64,000 bases of DNA from Yponomeuta sedellus (GCA_934045075.1 OW203724.1:11457473-11521472), one strand, 5' to 3'. Shown: positions 10,215 through 25,200, numbered from the stretch's first letter. Program-made: numbers and translations. Notes: generated by a model from the sequence alone, not told the origin.

Positions 10215-13200
10215 TTAATTTGGTTGGTCTTTCTTTGTACCACTGAGCACTATGAAAGGTGAATGTGTTTCTTTTTGCTTCTCCTGTAGAAGGGCGAGCG
10301 TGTTCAACGGAGTGTCGGTGGAGCTCATCTTCTTCATCAACTGGGAAATAGGAGAAATCGTAAGCCGGCGCCAAGATTTATCAGACGATAGAACATTTCA
10401 GAAAGCGGGGGAACTAAAAACAGCTTTTTGGCTATAAAGCAACCTTATATTAAATTTTGGTTATACAAATTGCTATTACTTTTATTGAGATAGCCGGGTC
10501 AGTTTTTCTGGTAAATTACTTTGTTGATTGGAATCTTTCCGCGCAAAACTGTGCAATTTTAAACCACCACCCTTTATTATTTATATACCATATAAATTTT
10601 ATCACTTCAGTTCTTAGGATCTATTCGAGAAAAGAACCATAGGGTCTTACATTACGTCTTTTACTTCATCACAGACTATTTAAACTGCCTGTGAGGAGTG
10701 TTTTAAGGAATCGTGTTTTTAAAAATGGGACTGGTAGTTTTAATTCATTGCTCACCCCTTCTTGCACGGCCTTCTTGATCCGTTTCTCCTGCTTGTTCTT
10801 TCCGGGCCCCTTCCCGTGGAACTTGTGCGAAAGGTAGCGAAAGGCCTCCTTGGGGCAGAGCGGGCGGCCGTCGTCGTCCACGTACTCTAGCTTGATGTTG
10901 GGCTTGAAGTGCGCCTTCTCGCGGAAGTCGCTGAGCGGGCCCGCGTAGCCGCGCTCGCGCCGTCCGTGCTTGTCGTCCTCGCTAATGGACAAACGAGGTA
11001 TTATGGTTATGGCACATTATACCAGCCCCGCTACGACTGTGCACAAGCACAGCTTCGTCTCGAATTTAGCCTACCAACTCAAGCCGACAGCACGCGTCGC
11101 CCGCGAGGTGCAAGCTCGCTGTATACGCACCGACTGCAGGGAGCAAACTTGCTGATTGAACACGCCTAGGACTAGAATTAGCTGGCAGCTCGCAGTCGGC
11201 GCGCTAGAGCATGCCGTCCGCTCGCTTGAAGCGCGTCGGCTGCTAGTTTGAATGTATCGTAGCGGCAAGCGCGCCAACTGCCCGCCGTGGACTTTTTTAC
11301 GGTGACATGAAAACATGTGTAATCGTAGAACTGACATTTATTTTTAATAGTATAAAATACTGAACATACACTCTGTCTAGTCCTACAACCGACGTTCGGT
11401 AGCGCCGATGTCACGCATCCAGCGACCGTAGTCCCACCATGATAACAGCAACTGCCGCGCCAGAGCCGGACGTGTAGACGTGACTCACCCGTGCACCTTG
11501 TCGTCGATGGAGTAGTGCGCGGCGGCGAGCAGCGCGCGCGCGGCGTGGCGCGGCGCGGGCGCGGCGGCGGCGCGCTCCAGGTAGCCCTTGCTGAGCGCCA
11601 CCTGCAGCGCGCCCGCCACGCCCGCGCCCAGCGCCGGCTCCGCGTCCAGCGCCACCGACGACCCTGGCGGCGGCGCGCACGGGGATCAACATTAACACAT
11701 TGTCGGGCGCACATTTAAGCCGAATTTACATTACGAAATTAGTGGCATGAAATTAATGTCGTGACTTTATCAAAGTTTTCACGTGTAATTAGTACTTTCG
11801 TATTGTATGCATTAATTTGGAGACAGCTAATACATTTTATGGTTGCGCGATTTTTTGGTGGAATTAGTGTCTTGCAACTAATTTCATCATGTAGATGCGA
11901 CGTGAAACTGGTGTCGCGAAAGCGCCTGCGCTGTGTGGATTTCCGCGCGCTTCAAGTCTTCAAGCGTTGAATATGGCAAACCAACGATTGGGTACAGATA
12001 AAAATATACAATAGTTTTTATAGGTCTCAGGATCTTACTATTTACTTCTTTCTGAAACTGAGGTCAGCATGCATGTCACTAATTTCGTAATGTAAATTCG
12101 GCTTTAAATTTCAAAGTTCAATTTCACAAGAGCGCATCGTCGGATACGCTGATGGCGGATCGATGGCACGCGACATAATTAGTCGGGCACATAAACCTCT
12201 ACATTTTCATAAACTCCAACAAACAATGTCGTTATGTTCCTTAGATTTAAGAATCATGGTTGTAATATTTTTCTGGTTGTGCAATTAAGTGTTCTCTATC
12301 TATCTATCCATCTATCTATCTTTTTTCCAATGGTATATTGCAAAGTTTTTGTAAACTTATCAAAACTGTATTGATTTTAACATGAATTTAAAATGTATCA
12401 AAGTAAGGAGAGTAAATGGTAACAATATCTATAGTCAAAATAGGTAAAAACGTTTAGTAGATATCTGAAAATGCTACTACTATAAAGTACTACGTATAGG
12501 AGGACCTCCGAGCAAAATTAGTGTTGCACAATACAATAACCAATGTTGCCAACAGTGATATTTAAGTACCTATAATGACTGTGTTTTTTAAAATAAGCGT
12601 TATTTTTGACCTCGTCATAATAATATGTGTGACTGAAGGATGAACGAAAAAAATTAAGGTCAAGATTATAATGGAGCGGCAACGGCAATTATAATAGTAG
12701 ATTATACACCGCGGGGATAAAGCATTGCTTTATATCACGGGCGCGATATTGAATCATGAACGCAACGAAGGACCCTACAGATTTACAGATACATTGTAGG
12801 TGCTGCATTCGTTAAGTCAATACGATTCACTGATGATTTTGGTTTCAGATTCACGTGTAAACTTTACGATTCTCGAATAGAGCACAAGACTAGATTTTAG
12901 TTTTTGTTAACGAAGTAGTAAAGATTAGGCCTCTTGGGAATCAGTACATTTATTCGATGATGCCAGCCTTCGAGACTATTCGTCGTATGGTGACGTTGGC
13001 CGGCACAACTCAATAAATCTGGACTCATCCGGGGGTACCACTGTTTTTTTGATAATATGTTTTGAAACCAGCCATAGTATTAATGGCGTCAAGCTGATTT
13101 GAAATAATGTCCCAGCCGTCCGGTATATGCCTTGGTGGTAAAAGTGGAAGAATAGAAATCATTCGAATTAGTGTCCGTTGCTCACTTGTTCTAGTGACAT

Positions 13201-16200
13201 TCATTTCCCCAGCTTTCTTTTTAATTGCTTTCTGATAATGAAAATAACAGCCTGTTATTTTTGCATTCGGGTACACATCCTTGACTGCGTTCATAATCGC
13301 CACTTCGAAATCACTTTGAACTCCAAAATATTAACATGTAAGGTATCTCTAGGAAGCAATGCATATAGTACGGGCATTATATTTGTAGCATTTTTGTCAG
13401 AATTTATGTCAACATGTAAAGTAAACAGTTGATAAAATGGATGAGGTGCAGATTTTAATGTACCATCAGCGTAGTATCCCTTTTTCAAGTTTCGCATAGT
13501 TTTTTTCGACAATTTTGTTGAAAACACTAATATTTTGTCCTCGTCACCATCTTCAATAACGAGAATCTTCTCAGCAAGTGCAGGTGGAACAATCACGTCT
13601 TCTAACTTGTCGAACAAAAATTTATCTGATTTTAAAAACTTCTTTCTTGATTAATACAGACAGTCTTTCTTATCATGAAAATTTGGGATGTTCTTTATTT
13701 GTTTCGATGTACCAGGTTGATTTGATTCATCAGTTTCTTCAAAAATTTTCTCAAACAAAGGTTTAATAGGTGCCAGATTTTCACATACTTCTTTTTTAAG
13801 CTTATTCATTTTTAATAAAATGGCATTTTTCTCATAATCATCTTGACAAGTGTGCTGTGATTTTCTTAAAATAGTGGTTCTACTTACATAAATTTTAATC
13901 GAAGCATTACAATCTTTTCTATTCACACAACGGCAACATGTACTTCCGTCCTTGTTGCATCGTTTGTTTTTATTATATCGAAACCCGTTATATATTAAAG
14001 TATCGTATCCTTTCTGATTTTTGTCAAATATAAACTCTTCTTCCATGATTAACAGTACAATTCAACACGATAAACGAACAAACCAAGAAGGCAAGTGAAA
14101 ATAATTTAAAAACTAAGCGAGACTACCTGTAAGTAAAGCTTGATTGTAATTATTAAGTCGTCTCGTCGAAGGATTAGTGATACGGCTGGCTCAGCAGTGT
14201 TGGCGGAATCATCACTATTTCAAAGTAAAAACATTCTGTATAGTTTCCCGCCACCGCACCGCTCGCAACTTTTATTTAAACAGTGTTGGGAGCTAAATAA
14301 TAGGATCCATCCAGTGTGGAACCTAATCTTTCGAGGTGAGCTCAGGTAAGCTCGCTTAATTTTTAAATTAGAAAGTCACTCTAGGTGGACCTGGTTTAGC
14401 CTTTGGATTAGTTCTTTGGTGTATTCTTGGTTTCACCTTCAGCTTTTTGTTATTTCATTATAGTTAAGTATGACTTGTAGTCTCCACTTTAACCGTTGAA
14501 CTCTGACCTTGACACTAACAATTTATATAAGTGTGGGTCTATAGGCACTAATAGGGTACAACAGGAAATTTCAACAAGGTTATGCAGTTATAAATTGCAT
14601 GAATTATTTGATGTTTTTTCAGTGAAAAATTTCAGCTGAGACAAGCCACAAAAAGCTATTCAGCTAACAGCCTTCAGTTGTCTTTAACAGCTTCTGACTG
14701 ACTGGAAGTGAAACGATGAGTCTAGATGGATACCACTTTACACCCATCCTCATCATAGTGGCCACATTCCTCGGCCTTGAGGGACCGACTGATTGGATTG
14801 GGTTAACTGGAATCATACAGGAGTTGGAGTCCATAATATAGGAGCTGATAGGTCTCAGATTTTGATTTGTTTCCCCGCCTTACTCTGGATAGGAGGTACA
14901 TCATCCAGCATGATCCAACATGATCTTGTTATGGTTTTCGAAGGGGTACCTACCAGTTCCGAAGGATACTTTTAGAAGGGCGAGCCCTAACTATACTCAC
15001 CAATCAAAGCGCTTTCATACTTCTTGTGAAAAAAACAGGAAAAAATATGGCGTCTTTGACGCGGGGCAGAAAATAAGTAATACTTTATTAGACGGATAAG
15101 TTTTATCCGAGGATTGAAAAATCAGCCCTAACAAGAAAAAACCAACAGCGAAATTATTACTAAAAAAAATTCATAGAAGTTTTTATGATTTACGCAAATA
15201 TTTCTAAAAAGAAGCTACTAATTTGTTTCAATATCAGATTTAATGATTTGCTTCAATGGGTTAGGTTTCATTTCATTTCATCTCATTAAATTTAATTATC
15301 ATTTCATATCAATAAAAATATCCTACTGAAGGCTTGGGCTGTATGGGCATAGTTCCCTTTGCCTACCCAGAATGGGTGAAGAAAAAAAATCTCTGTTTAG
15401 ATTCTTTTTCAACACACTTGCTCGTAAAGTGACTCTTATAACACCGGTTTAAGAACCATAATGCTGTCCATTATACACGCGTGCGTAATAATATTACAGC
15501 ACAAGTGCTGTAATGAATATAGTTTTAATTTTATCAACTACAGACAAATAATGACAGCAAAGAGTTTTCATATCTAAAAATAATAATTTAATTTATATTT
15601 TATGCACGTTAGTATCAAAATACGATAACTAAACATTTATTTTCATCAAATTGCAATCAAAATAAGAAAAAGATAGACATATCTAAAAGCCAACTTGTAA
15701 TTCAGAAATATCGATTTATAGGCTGTATGGAAGTTGTTACATTTGCCTACATTTGACAGCGCGCAAATTAAAAAAGTAAGCGCGCGCCATTTTCAATCTC
15801 AGTTCTCAAGAAATAAAACTTTTCATTGTTTATTGTGAAAATGTCGAGTTCGAGTACTGATACTGAAGAGGATATGGTTTTAACTCCGCAAGACATACTT
15901 AATGAGGCGCAAAATGCCAATGAAAGTTTGATACCCGAGAAATCTAGGGAAAAATATGTCGCAGCGTATGAAAATTTCCTAACATGGAAAACGGAAAAGA
16001 ACGCGAACTCTTTTTCTGAGTCAGTATTTTTAGCGTACTTTTTATTTTTATTTACCTGTGCTTGTTTTTTATTTTCCTCACAAGTGTGTTGAAAAACGTC
16101 GTATGACACTCGTGAGCATTGGTCATTACAGACTCGGTTCCATAACTGCTCTCGCCTTCGGCTCGAGCAGTAAACCCACCTCGTCTGTAATGACCAACTT

Positions 16201-19200
16201 AGCTCACTAGTGTCATAATGTACTATTACAGTTGGCGCCATTTTCCATTGGTTAGTTGAGTTTATTGTGTTTTTAATATTGTATTAAATTGCTTAGTTTT
16301 TTCGCAACTGAATTAAAAATAGTTGTTCAGTACACGTGCGGAGCCGTCATTGCAACTTGTTCCGACTGTCAACCCTGACCTTCGGCTGCGCCTCGGCTCG
16401 GTTAGACATTTGTCAGAACTCTTTGCAATGACAGGCTTTCCGCACTCGTAATGAAATATACTATTGCAGCGGGATTTTTCCCAGGGTTAGGTAAAACGAA
16501 GTTTTTACCTTTTTTACTTTGAAATAGTGATGTTTAAGCCTACACTGCTGAACCAGTCGTATCCATAATCTAGAGACGAGACGACTTTACAATTTATTAA
16601 TATAGACGATACTGTATCAATTGTAATAAATCAATTTAGCATATTCATATTCTTTATTGCTAAATCACATACATAGTTATAGTACAGGTGGTGTTGGGAT
16701 TAGAAGCACTCGTAGCCTAGGCAAACCAAGTGATTGGAATCGATCACTTGAGTTAAGCAACAACAGGCGCGGTCAGGTGCAGGATGGGTGACTGTCCCGT
16801 GACTACCGCTAGTGGCATTTTTCCGAGCGCTTCCGTGCTTCGTAAGGCACGTTAAGCCGTTGTTGCCGGCTGTCATGCAATGGCAGTCGTTAAGCCATGT
16901 CAGAGGCCTTATGGGCGGCTTGATAACTTCTGACAGTAAGGCCACTATCTTACAATCCTCCACCAACCCGGACTTGGCCCCCGTTAGGCCTAACGTTCCT
17001 GCGATGCAGGAAGAGACCCGTGCCCCAGCAGTTGGGACATACAAGGGTTGATAACGAATTTAGCATCATAAATTTAACGAAAACAAACGACCCACATCCC
17101 GATAGCAAGAAATATTTATATTGTCTACCAGGACCACGGCACTTGCAAAGGCGCCGAAACGTCGGAAAATTGTAAAAAATTTAATAAACGAGTAAATATC
17201 CGAGTAAAATCAGTTTTTAAAAAGAAATATTGACTTTATGAAGCATTTAAACTTTATTAGTAATTAAAGTCATTAAAAAACACGAATTAAAATTACTTGA
17301 AGCATTGATTTAGCACAATATAAGCTTGATTCTTCATTACAGGATAATGCGGCATTTGCAGGATATGTCAATAATAGATTACGTCGTTTCCAAAAACTGT
17401 CTTTTGCATAATACTTAATCTGTAACAAAATGTGGCGCTTCCAAATTTATCGTTTTTAGACTAGTGCAGTACTAGTGTGGTACTAATCCAAGCCACAGGC
17501 TTTAAAGGTCTGCATGATATGTAATTTGGCATTGCAGGTGGTGTGAAAAACAATCCTAAACAATTACTAAGTTAGACATCACAATAAGAGTGCAATAAAA
17601 GCACGTGGCGGGTATTGTGACATTAAATAAAGTATTAGTATTGAGACTTTGCTTATTTTAGTTTTTATTGTAGTCCATACGTTAACTGTAGTGAACATTC
17701 TTTCGAGTGAATCGACCTTTTATTGTCAGCCCTCCGCTGGCCACTGCTAGGCATAGCTCTTTTCCGCCAAAATGCCGTCTCTCACGGTCCCTTCCATATC
17801 CAATTTTCTTACCAGCTGCGATGTCTGGCGGCTTCTCGCTGTGCAGGTCGACGCGGCTCCACGCGCCAGCTGCCTCCCCTTCCGCGTCCACCTCAGCTTC
17901 CATCGCCTCGGCTTCCTCCAGTTCCTGTACAAGCCAACACAATACCTTTACCTATTGATTCTGTTATCACCCCGGCCTTTCCTGATGTCTCACCGAGGGG
18001 GGCAACAGGAGAGATACGAGTCCGGAGGGTTTTCTTTGTGCCTGTCGGTTTATTCAATCCCCTGTTACTTATTTGTAGTTTTCAAAGTTAAAAAAAAAAA
18101 CAATAATTTTATACGGTCTAACAGAACAATTATACACAAAAATTATACTTAAAAAACAGGGTGCAATAACGTTTTTTTTTTTTCAAAGAGTGTTAACCTT
18201 AAGAGAAATGTCACCTGAGTGCTTAGTGCGAGTTTTTTAACTACTCGATCACGTTAACGTAAACTCACATTTCTATGGCATCGAGGAAGCGCCACCTAGC
18301 GACAAGTATGGAAATTAAAATTGCTGAGTGCGAATTGTAATGGTTTACGTTGAGAAGTGAACACGTTTACCAGCCAAAACACGAATAAACGCGAGTGCGA
18401 ATTGTACTGTGACAGCGTTTTGCCAGTTCGAACGGTTAACTTACTCATACTCCCTACTCAATGCTCGATTAACGCGGTAGTAAAGTTATTCGATTGGATC
18501 TGTCAAACTTGCACTAAGCACTCTGTAACGCTTAACATACATAGAAAATTCTCCAATATAAAAAGGTTCATTTTATTATTGTATATGGAATCGGATGGGA
18601 AACATACCATGATCTCGGCACGTCTATCCCTGTTGCCGGCTTGCCCGTAGGTGGGTATGTCGCCCAGCGTACGGCAAAACTCCGCCGTCGCGTCGAGCAC
18701 AATCGCACCGTCATTATTGGCTTCTATGTCAGGTTCTTCCTCTTTTACGCGTTGCAGGATCTCTTCGACCTGATTGCGTAAAAGGTTTGTGATGCGGAAA
18801 ATAAGTGGCTCCCTCATGAGATCAGACGCGTCGGTAACCTATTTGTAAACGGTGCGATGCGGCCCCGTGCGGGTTTCCTCGGGCACTCTGTATCAGTGAT
18901 ACCAACTTAACAACTTTAAGCTACAATTAGCATTTTATTGTGTCGTGTTCCACGAAAAACTTAATAAAACTTGTAAAGCAGCCACGTGTGCATATCTAGC
19001 AAGTTTTAGCGTGATTACAACACGGTCGTCGAGTTATTTTTATTCTTACTCTCATTATCATTCCCACTCTTCCTTTCACTCGTAACACGATCAGATTTTG
19101 GTTCAATTTGTCGCATAAGAAATAAATCAAATATATATCTTAATCATTCGCGATACTAATACATAGTTATATGTATATTAAACGGGTCTAATCGCTATTA

Positions 19201-22200
19201 TTTATTAGGTAAAACGTAATTACATTATTTCCCGACGTTTCGGCAGCGTTACAGTTCCTGTGGTCTCGGGTAGTTGCGAAAAACTAAAAGTGACTACCCA
19301 CAATAATTGACTGTACTCGCCACTTTACTCTACCCGAGACCACGGCAACTGTAATGCTGCCGAAACGTCAGGAAATAATGTAATTACGTGTTACCTAATA
19401 ATTAATCGCGATTAGACCTGTTTAATATATAACTAAATCGAATATAGGCGAGATTAATACTAAAAGTATTTTGTTCTAGCTAACCATGGGTGATGTGGAT
19501 AAAGGAAGTACTCTTGTTCTTGTGCCCGTTCTCATGACTGCGCCTGCTCTTACCTACTCTTACCAACTACTCCTACAGTTCGAGTCCGACATACTTCGGC
19601 TCCAGAGGAATCCGGCCTAGCAGTAATCTAAAATAAAGTTAAATCTCTTAGCCCACCTATGATAACACAATAAACGGCTATATAGATGAAGTTACCTTGG
19701 GCACTTTAGCAGCGGCCTCGGCGAGGCGCACCCTGCGCGCGCGCGCTATGGCGATCTGCAGCTCCGAGTCGGGCTCCACTTCTTCTTCGTCCAGCTGCGG
19801 CGGCGCCTGCACCTCCGGTTTTATCTCTGCGTTCAAACGAACGATTAAAAATCCTGTTAGTTACGTTATAAATTTTGTATTTAGCAATATAGTGTAACAA
19901 ACAGCAAAACAACCTCCTCAGTCCTGACCTTGAAAATAATAATAGAAAGCTGTTGTTATTTTCTGCCGGCCCGTAAAACATTAACGCAAGTAAAATAAAC
20001 AAGAATGTAATTCCGTCGTTGCCGTTCCGGATGGGCGACATGTAAATGCAACATTTATTTTGGGCGCGCCGCGTTCATATACTAGTCGTGCTACGCTGCC
20101 CTCGATCAACGCGCGGACATGAAATCGGCATGCTCTATTTACAGAAAAAATATTCCAATCTATTCGACCGAACCCATTTCATGTAAACTATTTTGAAACG
20201 ACACACAAACTCATAACGTTTTCACTGTTAAAAAGTTATGGGATCTACTGCAAAGCGGTGGTAGCGGAGCGGTGTAGAACGCCGGCTTCTCAATCGGGAA
20301 GTCGTGGGTTCGAACCCGGCATGTACCAATGACTTTGTTTTCTAAGTTATGTACATTAGTGAAATTATAGTAGCAATACTACTCGCTGACGGTGAAGGAA
20401 AACATCGTAAGAAAACCCTAGTGTCTGAGGTGTTAGCGTACCCAAGCGCTTGCTACGTACAATGGCCCACCTATGAGGCTAAGTGCGGAAATCTCAGGTC
20501 TAACTATAACTATGGGATCTACTGCAGAGCCAAGCGCCCTGGCCAAAACTTGATTTTTTGCCGACGACGGCTGACACTCTCATGGACTTAATTATTATAA
20601 GAAACTAGCTAACAAATGTTATATTTTTTAAAGCTGTTATCAGAATTCTTTCAATAGCTAGGTATAATTACGACATTGCGGGAAGGGCAGTGTACCCGCC
20701 CCTACCATCAGTTATAAAGCTATTGTATATGTGGCGACAAACAAATTAATGTCCATATCATTCACGTCCACAATTTTCAGAGGTTCTCTTTTGATTGGCA
20801 AATATTTTGCTCGAATAACAAGAAAGTTTACTCGCCTGTATCGTCTGTTTGTAGCGGTGCCGCATTCGGATCATAATCATCAACGTCTATCGGTTCTTCT
20901 TTTGCGCGTTTGCGTATCTTGCCCTGTAAACAACAAAAGTTTAAATAGTAATAATAAGAACTAACATAGTGTAAGCATCTGTTTATAGTGTATGAATAGG
21001 TTTAAGGCAAGACAGCCAAACTTTTTCTATCATCGGTAATCGACATACTTCTACCGATTCCTTGTCCGCATGATCAGTGTACCACATCGGTTGTCAATTT
21101 TTCCGCACATTTACTAAAGAAATAACGCTCATTGACGTTCGTAACGTTGTAACGTTCATTAAGCCGCAGTTTCTGTGCTATTTTGAAGGAAACCTTTTGG
21201 TTTTTTTTAATACGGTTTCTTCTTGAAGTGCCACTACATCGTTGGAGGTTGGTAGTTGGCTAGAATTCACTATTCATTGCAATCCTGATTATTCTTACGC
21301 TGTTGTTACACCGGCCGTTCCACACGCTACTTATACCGTCAAAAGTAGCAAAGTAGCGGCCAAGTGCGAGTCGGACTCGAGGATTCTGTACAACACCAGA
21401 GTATATAGATCGTGCACTATAATGACACGAAACTCGACTCTTGCTTGTCTTCACCGTTTCTGCGTTGAGAAATAAAAAACATTAAAAACTACTTCTTGTT
21501 TAGGGACTTTTATCTCTTTATTTTTTGTATTTCTTTCAGTCAGAGTTCCTCCACACAGTCCTCATAAGGCACGCCACAACTTGCAGACCGGGCGGGAATT
21601 TTGTCCGTAATCATCACGCCGCCGGGCAGGCAGGTTGGGAATCGCAGTAGAGGTTCACCTTAAAGCACAAGAGGTGCCGCAGGCCACCTTCTGGATTTCT
21701 CTTGGTCGTTTTTATTTTTATACCGATAATTTATCACACGGAATCGAAATACGTTCTGACCGCAGGAAACATGTGTTTAGCGATCAATCAATAAATGGCG
21801 TCTATACAAATACAACCGCAGTAAATGACCGCCATCACCGCTTCGGTCTGTGAGTTCCCTTAGCCTGCGGCAATCACGTTCGGTAGGCTTTGAAGACGAG
21901 AAGACAATATAAGGAGGAAAGCACTCACCCTCTTCTTGACCTTGTTGAACTTGGCGCTGATCTCGCGCTCGTCCAAGTAGTCCGCGGCGAGGCGCGGCGC
22001 CGGCGCCTGCAGCGACTCCAGCCGCTTCTCCACCGACTGCTGCATGCGCGCGCGCATCTGCCGACCACCGGCTCATTTAATACAGACCTATATTTACTTT
22101 CGAATTGAGAATTAGAGCAACAACTTAGGAATAAAATGGCGGTTTGACAGCTTATGCATGAAAATTATGTCAAACCGCCATTTTTATTCCTCAGATAAAA

Positions 22201-25200
22201 GTTATCTGACTATTGAAAAATCAGCCCTTAATATTGCTCCACAATTTTACGGTTAATACTAAATTGCTACTTTTAACAGAAATTATCTTCTACCGCCTTA
22301 AAGTTACCTTTAAGGCGTTGTGGCATCTCCTTTACGTTTACGCCGGGACCAACCAACACAGCGTTTCGGGGTTCTAACTAGCGCCACCGATGGAAAAAGA
22401 TCATAACTTGTTTTATAATACGTTTTTATCTAAAGGTGAACATGAGAAATCTTACCAACTGTGATAACTATTTTTAGAACTTACAGTCTACAACTAGGAT
22501 CAATAGATTAGAGAGTGATTAAAGTCCTTGGTTGTTGATTCTAGGATCTAAAATTCTAGACTGTAGGTTCAAAAAATAGTTGTCACAGTTATTAAGATTA
22601 CTCATATTCACTCTTAAATAAAAACATACTATAACACAAGGAATGATTTTTTTCCATTGGTGGCACTAGTTTAGAGCACCCCGAAGCACCTTAATTGGAT
22701 AGATGGGAACCGAGCCCGGATTCTTCGTATCGCGATATGAGGTGTCAACATACGAGACTTTCGTGAAATGAAGCACGACTATATGAATAAATGTATAGTG
22801 TAAATATATAAATACATAGTATAATCATAGGTATATAGTGTACATAGAATTTTTAACAGAACAACGATGTTTTTAACGTCATTTGAATTCTCTAATCGCA
22901 CAAGGTAGCTATTTTAATCTTTAGTTAAAGATCGATAGGATATTGAGACCGGCCGTAAGTGGCCCTACGTGAGCACAATGAATCCTTGGACGTCCCAAGC
23001 TGACGCACCTAACTATACGTAGTTAAAATATTCAAATTGAAATACCCATCTTCGTAATTTCCTTCTACAACTCCCACCATAACGTCGAATGGCAGAAGTA
23101 GGTAGCAATAAGGTCGCTAATTGTACTATGTACCTTTGTAAATAATTACATGCGTTTATTTTTTCCGGTACAGAATAAAGAATAATCTTATCTTATCTCT
23201 CACCTACATTAAATCAGTGGGACGTAACAGGCTACATAAACAAAATTATAGATCCATGTGTAGGTTTACCATCCGCTTGAAGTGGTCGGCCTCGGCGGCG
23301 GCCTCGTCGCCGATGACGAAGCCCCGGGCGCGCGCGGCCGCCCCGCCGTCGATCTCGCCGTCGTACTTGGCCAACACGCCCTTAGGCCGGCCCGCGGCCT
23401 CCGCCGCGGCCTCCTCGTCATCGTAGGCCTGATACCCCAAGCGCGCCTTCTTGCGCTCCTCTATGTTCTGCGAAACGAAAAACAAAACGAAAAATCAAAC
23501 CTTCCTATCTGTAAAACGATCCATGAGTACATAACGTCGCTTAGCAAACCACCCATTTCGAACCATGTTTCTCTTCTTTACAGGAGACAATGATCTTTTT
23601 AACTTCGTGAACTGTTTCTGCCACAGAACATAAAAAAAGAGTAGAAGTAGTGACATGACACATTAGTACGAAAACCAGTGTAACCAAACTGATACACATA
23701 AACCAAACGCACACTACGAATGCCAAGCTGCCATTGGTAAATAAAGTCAATGCCGAAAAGGTGTACATCATAAGAGTTTCAAGTAAAATATGCACCTTTT
23801 CATAATGTTAACAATGATCAAAGTCAAATGACAATGATGAAATTAAGGTTGACATTTTGTAGTAACGCTACTCTACACTAGATGGAACTACCACCGCGTC
23901 GGACCGAAAAGAACTTTTACCTAGTAAGACATAAAGTTCAAAATTGAAAAACAAGTACATTCTCGGTTTGGGATGGGACAATGCGAGTTCTAGTTTGTCG
24001 ATAGGGTGAACCTATCGACAAATTATACAAACAGATTTTAACACATTAACGGCCGAATACGAATACTGGTACCTACTCAGAAGTATTTTTAGCCATTTTT
24101 TTTGCCTGCGGCTTTACTGGTCGTAAATGCATCTTTTTACATTATCGTTTGTGCAATAAAGAATTAATACTAATAGGGTGGATAAAGAATTAATACAAAT
24201 GCATTGAATATATTGTGTTCATCGTCGTTTTGAACCAATTTTGCCTTCCATTTTAATTTCGTATCCGGTTCCTTAGAAAACTAAACGAAAACTCACTTCC
24301 AAATTGTTTTGATTCCGAAAGGGTTGTTGTAACGTTGCCTCGGTTTTCTGTTGTCAAAGGGGTAGGATGAAAATTACTTCGATAGTTTCTTAGATATCTC
24401 AGTCACTGATAAACTGGTGAAGAAAAACTATATCGCGATCTATGTGCTCATGTCACATCTTGTATGAAAAGTAGTAATGTATGAGCTCCAATGACAGTTT
24501 TCATATGCACAACGACCAGCCGGCGACCGGAGCTCATACATTACTACTTTACCCGGCCTGGCGACCGGACGGCGACCGGGTGCACGTGAAAAGGCACTTA
24601 GGAAGTAGGTATAAAATAACAACAATTATTTTACCTACTTAGACGAATTGGAATTTACAATACCTAAGTACCATTAAGTATGTAGGACTACTAAGTCATA
24701 GACAACTAATTATCGATAGATATTTATCATGTGTGCCCCCATCCGTAATTGAGTAGAATTCAAATTATGACAGAAATTTCTAGAGAAGGTACACTTTCAT
24801 CAATGAAAATTTAACTTTACTAGCCAGTAAATAAAGGTGGTTTCACTTTTTCATTTTCGGATTGGTTTCCGTGTTCATGTCATTACAAATTTAATTAAAA
24901 ATACAATGAAATACGTCTTACCCATGAAATATTACGGCATGATCGGTATATTTTAGTCCCCAGCTTTTATTTTTGCTCTCTAACACAGCACAACAAGGCA
25001 TTTTAATCAAGTTTTCACCATTTTTTCTTTACTAGAAGCGCACGGCAAGTGAAGTCAACAAAACTGTCACCGACTACGCATAGGCAATACATTGCTAATG
25101 TGAGGCACGCGGGCACCGCCCACTTACGACTTCTACTCTTTTTTTATGTTCTGTGGTTTCTGCAGTGTTCTACAGAAAAAAATATTTGCGCGGTCTGTTA

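Noticed and set aside
11178..11714. 178-residue minus-strand frame overlapping SART1 exon 14
   Set aside because: Wrong frame. The true frame reads [20 protein letters not shown] between proper splice sites and joins in phase to exons 13 and 15.
16703..17049. 5S rRNA gene
   Set aside because: Only the internal promoter half of 5S is present, and a long unrelated body follows in several dispersed copies.
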